Of a stretch of DNA of 32,078 nt, positions 1 to 6,276 are shown piece after piece (within the stretch, counting starts at the first letter, position 1; every line of letters begins with the position of its first letter). A program made the position numbers and the translations under genes. The DNA is from CADEFQ01 sp035342635 (GTDB taxonomy: Bacteria > Pseudomonadota > Gammaproteobacteria > Steroidobacterales > Steroidobacteraceae), in assembly GCA_035342635.1 (NCBI GenBank), contig DAOQXO010000019.1, positions 1 to 32,078 of the forward strand. Reading direction: 5' to 3'. The notes beneath the pieces are model-generated. The model did not search any database. It worked only from the letters and a program-made list of their open reading frames with translations, and was not told the origin of the DNA.

Positions 1-81
1 GTGCCGCTGTTCATCAACGAAGGCGAAGTCCTGCGCGTCGATACGCGCACGGGCGAGTACATCTCGCGCGCCAAGGGCTGA
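1..81 (+). CDS. efp: Elongation factor P, C-terminal end (partial)
   Basis: Only the last 26 codons and the TGA stop are inside the window; the frame is open at base 1. The tail reads PLFINEGEVLRVDTRTGEY followed by ISRAKG, the characteristic end of the third OB-fold domain of bacterial EF-P. EF-P enters the ribosomal E site and rescues stalling at polyproline stretches. Its partner epmA, which adds beta-lysine to a conserved lysine of EF-P, lies 560 bases downstream on the opposite strand. The modified lysine itself is outside the window. Identification rests on a short but highly conserved tail. Confidence 0.93.
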   Translation: MPLFINEGEVLRVDTRTGEYISRAKG

Positions 82-117
82 GTCCGCGCCCGCACGGGCC
101 GGCGGCAGCGGCGATCG

Positions 118-642
118 CTAGGGCCAGTCGCTCGCCGCGACGATGATTGCCGCGATGTGCTCGAGGCCCGCGCGGTCGAGCTCATCGAAGCGCGCGAGGC
201 GCGGGCTGTCGAGGTCGAGCACGCCCACGAGGCCGGCATCATCGTCTCGATCCGTGCGCAGCATCGGCACGACGATTTCCGATCGCGACGCTGTATCGCA
301 GGCGATGTGCCCGTCAAAGGCATTCACGTCCGGGACGACGATCGTCTCGCGGCGCTCGGCCGCCGTGCCGCACACCCCGCGACCCATTGCGATGCGCACG
401 CAGGCCGGCTTGCCCTGGAAGGGACCCACGATCAGTTCGCGCACGCCCGTGCGAGCCGCGGTGGGGACATAGACACCCACCCAGTTGAGGTCCGGCAGGG
501 CATCATGCAGCAGCGCCGTGGCGTTCGCCGTGTTGGCGATCCAGTCGCGCTCGTGGGCGAGCAGCGCGGTGACCGCGCGCGCGAGTTCCCGGTAGCCGCG
601 CGCCTTGTCCGTGAAGTCGTAATCCGCGCCCGTGAAGCTCAT
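118..642 (-). CDS. msrC: Free methionine-(R)-sulfoxide reductase (GAF domain)
   Basis: 174-residue single GAF-domain protein that reduces free (not protein-bound) methionine-R-sulfoxide in the cytoplasm. The signature GPFQGKPACVRI, then GRGVCGTA, then VPDVNAFDGHIACD is intact. The three redox cysteines fall at residues 81, 91 and 115, with the same spacing as C84/C94/C118 of the E. coli enzyme. I chose the ATG at 642 because it overlaps the epmA stop (ATGA) and has GGAG five bases upstream. A GTG two codons earlier (648) directly abuts the GGAG and is less likely. It is the last gene of the sco1-psd-epmA-msrC unit and converges on efp. Only 36 bases separate the two stops, with no clear terminator. 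Confidence 0.93.
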   Translation of the reverse strand: MSFTGADYDFTDKARGYRELARAVTALLAHERDWIANTANATALLHDALPDLNWVGVYVPTAARTGVRELIVGPFQGKPACVRIAMGRGVCGTAAERRETIVVPDVNAFDGHIACDTASRSEIVVPMLRTDRDDDAGLVGVLDLDSPRLARFDELDRAGLEHIAAIIVAASDWP

Positions 643-1616
643 GCGCACTCCAGTGTAAACGGCAGCACCGCATCGATGTGTTCGGCCCCTTCGGCGAGCA
701 TCAGCACCCGATCGAAGCCGACCGCGACCCCGGCGCAGGGCGGCAGGCCCGCGGCGAGCGCCGCAAGCAGGCGCTCGTCGAGCGGCCCGATAGGCAGACC
801 GCGTCGTTGCCGCTCGCGCTGGTCGGCCTCGAAGCGCGCGCGTTGCTCCGCGGCATCGGCGAGTTCGTCGAAGCCGTTCGCCAGTTCCATGCCCTCGGAG
901 TACAGCTCGAAGCGCAGGGCGACGCGCGCATCGCGCGGATCGAGGCGCGCGAGTGCCGCCTGCGAGGCCGGATAGCCCTGCACGAACGTCAGTCTGCCGC
1001 GGCCGAGTCGCGGTCCCACCGCGGCACCCATGATGAGGTCGAGCAGTTCATCGCGCGTGCAGGTGGCGAGCGCAGCCTCCGGCAGACCCAGTCGGGCCGC
1101 CGCGTCGCGCAGTACCTCGTCCGGCGCCGCCAGCGGGTCGAAGCCGACTTCCCGCTCGAAGGCTGCGCGATAAGTGATGTGCTCGGCTTCGAACCGGCGT
1201 CGGCACAACCGCTCGATGAGCTGCGCGACTTCCTGCATCAGCTGCGCGAGCGTGAAACCGCGCCGATACCACTCGATGAGCGTGAATTCGGGATTGTGCA
1301 GCCGGCCGCGCTCGGCGCCGCGAAACACGTGGCCGAGAAAGTAGATGTCGCCACTGCCGGCCGCGAGCAGGCGCTTCATCGCGTACTCGGGCGAGGTGTG
1401 CAGGGCGTAGGTCGCCGCCGGGTCCGGGCCCGGCAGCTGCACGCGTGCCGAATGCAGGTTCACGTCGGTCACCGGTGCGTTGATCAGCGCCGGCGGATCG
1501 ACTTCCATGACGGCGCGCACCGCGAAGAATTCCCGCACGCTCGCCAGCGCGGCAGCACGGCGTTCGAGCTGTGCGAGCGTGGCGGTCGGCGCGAAATCGG
1601 CGGGACCCGCGGCCAT
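639..1616 (-). CDS. epmA: EF-P beta-lysine ligase (class II LysRS paralogue)
   Basis: 325 residues, the size expected of EpmA (PoxA/GenX/YjeA), a class II lysyl-tRNA synthetase catalytic core without the anticodon-binding domain. Motif 2 is visible as FRGAERGRLHNPEFTLIEWY and motif 3 as GVAVGFDRVLML. The ELANGFDELADAAEQ stretch is typical of the family. It activates (R)-beta-lysine and ligates it to the conserved lysine of EF-P. The partner efp ends at base 81. The lysine 2,3-aminomutase EpmB, which supplies beta-lysine, is not in the window. The gene starts 6 bases after the psd stop, and its own stop overlaps the msrC start, so the cluster is probably one transcript. Confidence 0.95.
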   Translation of the reverse strand: MAAGPADFAPTATLAQLERRAAALASVREFFAVRAVMEVDPPALINAPVTDVNLHSARVQLPGPDPAATYALHTSPEYAMKRLLAAGSGDIYFLGHVFRGAERGRLHNPEFTLIEWYRRGFTLAQLMQEVAQLIERLCRRRFEAEHITYRAAFEREVGFDPLAAPDEVLRDAAARLGLPEAALATCTRDELLDLIMGAAVGPRLGRGRLTFVQGYPASQAALARLDPRDARVALRFELYSEGMELANGFDELADAAEQRARFEADQRERQRRGLPIGPLDERLLAALAAGLPPCAGVAVGFDRVLMLAEGAEHIDAVLPFTLECA

Positions 1617-1622
1617 GGCCGC

Positions 1623-2561
1623 TCAGGGCGCGGGCAGGCGGGGCGGGACGAGGGTGCCGATGCGCTCACCCACCCGTACCACACGCCCGGCCTCGAGGCC
1701 TGCAGTCCACTGTGTGCGCCCGGCCGGCAGCAGCAGGATCACCGTGGAGCCCATGTTGAAGCGGGCCATTTCGGCGCCCTTCGGCAGGGCGAGCGGCGCG
1801 CGGCTCGCGTCGTTCGGCAGCTTCGCGGGCGTGCGCGGCGCGCGCGGCGTGACCTCGCCATGCCACACCGTCTCCATGCTGCCGACGTTCAGTGCGCCGA
1901 CGAGGACCAGGGCCCAGGGTGTGGCGGGTGACTCGAAGCTGCACACGATGCGCTCATTGCGTGCGAACAGCCCGGCGACATGCGCCGCCGTGGCGCGATT
2001 GACGCTGAACAGCCAGCCCGGCACATAGGCGGTCGCCGTGAGTTCGCCGGGCAGCGGCATGTGGATGCGGTGATAGTTGAAGGGCGCGAGGTAGATCGTC
2101 GCGAACTGGCCGCCCTCGAACCGCTTCGCGAGCGCCGTGTCTCCCGCGAGCAGTGCGTCGAGGGTGTAATCGTGGCCCTTCGCCTGCAGCAGGCGATCGC
2201 CACGGATCGGGCCGCATTCGCTCACCGTGCCATCGACCGGCGAGACGATGGCGGTCTCGTCGGCGTCGACCGGCCGGCTGTCGCTGCGCAGCGCGCGGGT
2301 GAAGAATGCATTGAAGCTCGGGTAGGCGCGCGGGTCGGTTTCGACGGCGTCCGCCATATCGGGCCTGAACTGGCGCACGAAGGCATCGATCAGCAGGTTC
2401 TTGAGCCACGCGGTGCGCACCCGTGCGATCCGGTGCACCAGGCGCGAGATGCCGTGTTGCGGCAGCAGGTACTGCATGCCGACGAACACGCGCGCGCCGA
2501 GGCTGTCAGTCGGGGCCCCGCCGGGATCGCGCAGATCCCCGGGACCGGGTATGCCGCTCAT
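1623..2561 (-). CDS. psd: Phosphatidylserine decarboxylase proenzyme
   Basis: 312 residues. Converts phosphatidylserine to phosphatidylethanolamine at the inner membrane. The proenzyme cuts itself at a conserved GS bond, leaving a pyruvoyl group on the small alpha chain. Here the site reads MGST at residues 270-273, where the E. coli enzyme has LGST; the essential Gly-Ser-Thr is kept. The catalytic Asp (D110 in SPVDGTV) and His (H167 in NYHRIHMP) of the self-cleavage triad with S272 are present. MQYLLPQHGISRLV near the N-terminus is typical of the family. The start at 2561 overlaps the sco1 stop (ATGA); a downstream Met at codon 29 is a weaker alternative. Confidence 0.96.
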   Translation of the reverse strand: MSGIPGPGDLRDPGGAPTDSLGARVFVGMQYLLPQHGISRLVHRIARVRTAWLKNLLIDAFVRQFRPDMADAVETDPRAYPSFNAFFTRALRSDSRPVDADETAIVSPVDGTVSECGPIRGDRLLQAKGHDYTLDALLAGDTALAKRFEGGQFATIYLAPFNYHRIHMPLPGELTATAYVPGWLFSVNRATAAHVAGLFARNERIVCSFESPATPWALVLVGALNVGSMETVWHGEVTPRAPRTPAKLPNDASRAPLALPKGAEMARFNMGSTVILLLPAGRTQWTAGLEAGRVVRVGERIGTLVPPRLPAP

Positions 2562-3178
2562 CCACGGACCGCCGCCACGGCGGCGGCGAGATCGCTGGCG
2601 AGTTCCTCGGCCTTGAAAGGCGGCGTGAACACGGCGCGCAGCCGCCCGGCGTCGTCGAGCAGGTAGAGCGTCGCCGAGTGATCCATCGTATAGGTGTCGC
2701 CGGGCAGGTCGACCTTGATCATGGCCGTGCCGACCGTGCGCGCGAAGCCCTTGATATCGAGCGGGTCACCCGTAAGACCGATAAACTGCGGATCGAAACC
2801 CGCGAGATAGGCCCGCAGGACTTCGGGTGTGTCGCGTTCCGGATCGACCGAGACGAGGTAGACGGTGAGGTCCGGTGCCTGCGTGCTGCGCATGACCTGC
2901 GCCAGCAGCCCGAGCGTGTTCGGGCACACGTCCGGGCAGTGGGTGAAGCCGAAGAACAGCAGGCTGGCGTGGCCCGCGAACGAGTCGGCCGTGAACGGTG
3001 CGCCGCCGCTGTCGACGAGCGTCGGCATGGCAAGGTCGCGCGCATCGGGCAGCCAGGTGCCCGATTGCAGTTCGGGTGCGGGTTCCGTCGTCAGGGTTGC
3101 GCGGGCGATCCACGCGCCGGTGAGCGCGGCGGCAACGATGAGCAGCGACCAGGAGAGCCAGGATTTCGGGGCGGACAT
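2558..3178 (-). CDS. SCO1/SenC family copper chaperone
   Basis: 206 residues, membrane-anchored and periplasm-facing. An uncleaved N-terminal helix (about residues 8-25) is followed by a thioredoxin-like domain. The copper-binding CxxxC is C81-PDV-C85 in FFGFTHCPDVCPNTLG, with the third ligand H167 in YTMDHSATLYLL. SCO proteins deliver copper to the CuA site of cytochrome c oxidase or act as thiol reductants during its assembly. No oxidase genes are nearby. The start at 3178 puts the membrane helix right at the N-terminus. In-frame upstream starts at 3196 and 3241 would add a polar leader, and none has a good Shine-Dalgarno. With this start, the ATG overlaps that of prmB on the other strand. 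Confidence 0.9.
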   Translation of the reverse strand: MSAPKSWLSWSLLIVAAALTGAWIARATLTTEPAPELQSGTWLPDARDLAMPTLVDSGGAPFTADSFAGHASLLFFGFTHCPDVCPNTLGLLAQVMRSTQAPDLTVYLVSVDPERDTPEVLRAYLAGFDPQFIGLTGDPLDIKGFARTVGTAMIKVDLPGDTYTMDHSATLYLLDDAGRLRAVFTPPFKAEELASDLAAAVAAVRG

Positions 3179-4082
3179 GACAGGATTATCCCACATTCGG
3201 CGCGCGAACCCGACCGTACGGCAGGTGATCGCGAATGCCACCCGGCGACTCGCGCGTGCGAAGCTGCATTACGGCCACGGCACCGACAATGCGCGCGACG
3301 ACGCGGCCGCCATCGTGTGGCACGTGCTCGGGCTGCCCGTGCCCCCGCGGTCGCGCGACTATGACCGGCGCGTGGCGGCGCGCGCACGCCAGGACATCGA
3401 CGCGCTGCTCGAGCGGCGCATCCGCGAGAGGATGCCGGTCGTATACCTCACGCAGCAGACCTGGTTCGCGGGCCTGTCCTTCCACGTCGATGAGCGGGTG
3501 CTGATCCCGCGCTCGCCGATTGCCGAACTGATCGAGCGCCGCTTCGCGCCGTGGATCGATGCAAGTCGCGTTCACGACATCCTCGACCTCGGCACCGGCT
3601 CGGGCTGCATCGCGATCGCCTGCGCCAAGGCATTCCCGCGCGCGAAGGTCGATGCCAGCGACATTTCCGCCAGTGCGCTCGAGGTCGCGGCCATCAACGT
3701 GCGGCGCCATCGTCTGGGGCGTCGTGTCCGTCTCGTGCGTTCCGACCATTTCGCGGCCCTGGGCGGGCGGACCTACGATATCATCGTGTCCAACCCGCCC
3801 TATGTCGGGGCCGAAGAGCTTGCGGCCCTGCCGCCCGAGTACTGGCACGAACCCCGCGCGGCGCTCGAGTCCGGTGACGACGGCCTCGACTCCCTGCGAG
3901 TGATCCTGGCGGAGGCCGGGCGGCACCTGCGGCCCCGCGGCATACTCGTGGTCGAGGTGGGTAATTCCGAGGTCCTGGCGCGCAGGCGGTATCCGCGCGT
4001 GCCGTTCACCTGGCTCGAGTTCGAGCGCGGTGGCGGCGGAGTGTTCGTGCTGACGGCGGAACAGGTTCGCGATGTCCGGTAA
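3177..4082 (+). CDS. prmB: Ribosomal protein uL3 glutamine methyltransferase
   Basis: 301 residues (E. coli PrmB has 310). N5-methylates a glutamine of ribosomal protein L3 using SAM. The SAM-binding motif is DLGTGSGCIAIA (from residue 137), and the glutamine-binding NPPY is at 206-209. The N-terminal YGHGTDN and ERVLIPRSPIAELI segments separate PrmB from the release-factor enzyme PrmC. The frame is open far upstream, but the ATG at 3177 gives a length matching the family, because TVRQVIANATRRLARAKLHYGH aligns without gaps with the E. coli N-terminus. An in-frame GTG at 3225 is the alternative. It overlaps the start of aroC by 11 bases, implying coupled translation. Confidence 0.94.
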   Translation: MTGLSHIRRANPTVRQVIANATRRLARAKLHYGHGTDNARDDAAAIVWHVLGLPVPPRSRDYDRRVAARARQDIDALLERRIRERMPVVYLTQQTWFAGLSFHVDERVLIPRSPIAELIERRFAPWIDASRVHDILDLGTGSGCIAIACAKAFPRAKVDASDISASALEVAAINVRRHRLGRRVRLVRSDHFAALGGRTYDIIVSNPPYVGAEELAALPPEYWHEPRAALESGDDGLDSLRVILAEAGRHLRPRGILVVEVGNSEVLARRRYPRVPFTWLEFERGGGGVFVLTAEQVRDVR

Positions 4083-5157
4083 CACATTCGGCAAGTTGTT
4101 CACGGTGACCAGCTTTGGTGAAAGCCACGGCCCGGCGCTCGGCTGTATCGTCGACGGCTGCCCGCCGGGGCTCGAGCTGTCGGCCGCCGACCTGCAGCCC
4201 GACATCGACCGCCGCCGCACCGGTACGTCGCAGTTCACGAGCCAGCGACGCGAAGACGACCAGGTACGCATTCTCTCGGGAGTCTTCGAGGGGCGCACGA
4301 CGGGCACGCCGATCGGCCTGCTGATCGAGAACAGCGACGCGCGCTCGCGCGACTACGAGAAGATCAAGGACCGTTTCCGCCCCGGCCACGCCGATTACAC
4401 CTACCAGCAGAAGTACGGTCTGCGCGATTACCGCGGCGGCGGGCGCTCCTCGGCGCGCGAGACGGTCATGCGCGTCGCGGCCGGCGCGATCGCGCGCAAG
4501 TACCTCGCCGTGCGCCTCGGCGTACGGATCCACGGCTACCTGAGCCGCATCGGTGCGCTCGAACTCGCCCCCGTCGATCCGGCGTTCGCGTACCGGAATC
4601 CGTTCTTCTGCCCGGACCCCGCGCGCGTGGCCGAACTCGAGGCGCTGGTCTGGGCGCTGCGCCGGGAGGGCGACTCGATCGGTGCGCGCGTCACTGTGGT
4701 CGCGAGCGGCGTGCCGCCGGGTCTCGGCGAGCCGGTGTTCGACCGGCTCGACGCCGACATCGCCGGCGCGCTGATGGGCATCAATGCCGTCAAGGCCGTC
4801 GAAATCGGCGCCGGCACGCAGGCTGCGGCACAGCGCGGCAGCGAGCACCGCGACCTGCTGACGCCGCAGGGCTTCAAGTCGAACCATGCCGGCGGCGTGC
4901 TCGGCGGCATCTCGAGCGGGCAGGACATCGTCGCGCACCTGACGCTCAAGCCGACCTCGAGCATCCAGGTGCCGGGCGAGACGATCGATCTGGCGGGGCG
5001 GCCCGTCGAGATCGTGACCACGGGTCGACACGACCCGTGCGTCGGGTTACGTGCGACGCCGATCGCCGAGGCGATGCTGGCGATCGTGCTGATGGACCAT
5101 TACCTGCGTCATCGCGGGCAGAATGGCGATGTGGTATCAACGACACCGGTAATATGA
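4072..5157 (+). CDS. aroC: Chorismate synthase
   Basis: 361 residues, full length. Catalyses the last step of the shikimate pathway, converting 5-enolpyruvylshikimate-3-phosphate to chorismate with reduced FMN. Visible signatures are FGESHGPALG (from residue 15), the RRRTGTSQFTSQRREDD phosphate-binding region, YRGGGRSSARET and the C-terminal RHDPCVGLR followed by PIAEAM. The start lies inside the end of prmB, and the TGA stop overlaps the ATG of asd, so prmB-aroC-asd reads as one operon. Confidence 0.97.
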   Translation: MSGNTFGKLFTVTSFGESHGPALGCIVDGCPPGLELSAADLQPDIDRRRTGTSQFTSQRREDDQVRILSGVFEGRTTGTPIGLLIENSDARSRDYEKIKDRFRPGHADYTYQQKYGLRDYRGGGRSSARETVMRVAAGAIARKYLAVRLGVRIHGYLSRIGALELAPVDPAFAYRNPFFCPDPARVAELEALVWALRREGDSIGARVTVVASGVPPGLGEPVFDRLDADIAGALMGINAVKAVEIGAGTQAAAQRGSEHRDLLTPQGFKSNHAGGVLGGISSGQDIVAHLTLKPTSSIQVPGETIDLAGRPVEIVTTGRHDPCVGLRATPIAEAMLAIVLMDHYLRHRGQNGDVVSTTPVI

Positions 5158-6176
5158 GCAGAAAATTTCGTGTGGCAGTGGTGGGCGCGACGGGCCTCGT
5201 CGGCGACACCATGATCAAGGTCCTGGAAGAGCGCGATTTCCCCGTCAGCGAGCTGTACCCGCTCGCGAGCAGCCGTTCGCTCGGCAAGTCGGTCGAGTTC
5301 CGCGGCAAGGAGTACCCGGTGCTCGAGCTCGAGAAGTTCGACTTCTCGCGCGCCGACATCGGCCTGTTCTCGGCCGGCGGCTCGGTCTCGCGCGAGTATG
5401 CGCCGAAGGCCTGGGCAGCCGGCTGCATCGTGATCGACAACACTTCCGAGTTCCGTTACGAGGACGACATCCCGCTGGTCGTGCCCGAGGTCAACCCGCA
5501 GGACATCGCCCGCTACAGGACGCGCGGCATCATCGCGAACCCGAACTGCTCGACCATCCAGATGGTGGTGGCGCTCAAGCCGCTGCACGATGCCGCCGGG
5601 ATCGAGCGCATCAACGTCGCGACCTATCAGTCGGTGTCCGGCGCAGGCAAGGAGGCCGTGGAGGAACTTGCCGCGCAAAGTGCCGCGCTGCTGTCGGGCC
5701 GCGAAGCACAGGCGGCGGTGATCGCGAAGCAGATCGCGTTCAACTGCGTGCCGCAGATCGACAGCTTCGAGGCCAATGGCTACACGCGCGAAGAAATGAA
5801 GCTGGTGTGGGAAACCCGCAAGATCCTCGGCGACGACGCCGTGCGCGTGAATGCGACGGCGGTACGCGTGCCGGTCTTCTACGGCCATTCCGAGGCCGTA
5901 CACATCGAGACACGCCGCAAGCTGTCGGCGACGGAGGCGCGGGAATTGCTGGAGCGCGCGCCGGGGGTGGCCGTGCTCGATGAGCCCGTACCGGCCGGGT
6001 ATCCGACGGCCGTGACCGAGGCAGCGAACCAGGACACAGTTTATGTCGGCAGAATCCGCGAGGATATTTCGTGCGACCGGGGACTCGACCTCTGGATCGT
6101 CGCCGATAACGTCCGCAAGGGCGCCGCCACCAACAGCGTGCAGATTGCGGAGATTTTGGCGCGCGACTTTTTATGA
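5154..6176 (+). CDS. asd: Aspartate-semialdehyde dehydrogenase
   Basis: 340 residues. Makes L-aspartate-4-semialdehyde from aspartyl phosphate with NADPH, the branch point toward lysine/diaminopimelate, threonine and methionine. The Rossmann motif GATGLVGDTM starts at residue 11. The catalytic cysteine is C132 in ANPNCSTIQM, and the basic active-site region is VPVFYGHSEAVHIE. Length and motifs fit the shorter Asd form related to Pseudomonas/Vibrio Asd2 rather than the 367-residue E. coli type. The open frame extends upstream, but the ATG at 5154 (ATGA overlap with aroC) gives the canonical MSRKFRVAVVGATG start. fimV follows about 100 bases later; no usg gene lies between them. Confidence 0.96.
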   Translation: MSRKFRVAVVGATGLVGDTMIKVLEERDFPVSELYPLASSRSLGKSVEFRGKEYPVLELEKFDFSRADIGLFSAGGSVSREYAPKAWAAGCIVIDNTSEFRYEDDIPLVVPEVNPQDIARYRTRGIIANPNCSTIQMVVALKPLHDAAGIERINVATYQSVSGAGKEAVEELAAQSAALLSGREAQAAVIAKQIAFNCVPQIDSFEANGYTREEMKLVWETRKILGDDAVRVNATAVRVPVFYGHSEAVHIETRRKLSATEARELLERAPGVAVLDEPVPAGYPTAVTEAANQDTVYVGRIREDISCDRGLDLWIVADNVRKGAATNSVQIAEILARDFL

Positions 6177-6210
6177 GTCATAATGCGGTGCCATGCGGGT
6201 GGCAGCCGAG

Positions 6211-6276
6211 ATTTCTGGCATAACTTGCTGATTTTAATTGTGAAAATCGCTGCGCCGAGCCGGACGGGGAGTCAGA
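6211..6276 (+). promoter_or_regulatory. AT-rich leader and Shine-Dalgarno ahead of fimV
   Basis: The 100 bases between asd and fimV contain an AT-rich island (about 6211-6247) that stands out in very GC-rich DNA and includes TTTAAT (6233-6238). It probably holds the fimV promoter, but I cannot assign a convincing -35/-10 pair. A strong Shine-Dalgarno, GGGGAG, sits five bases before the fimV ATG at 6277. Confidence 0.35.

Noticed and set aside
90..105. GCCC-GCAC-GGGC hairpin after efp
   Set aside because: Four-base stem with no T-tract; too weak to call a terminator.
6216..6230. Sigma-54-like TGGCA...TTGCT ahead of fimV
   Set aside because: Only 8 bases separate the GG and GC doublets; sigma-54 promoters need 10.
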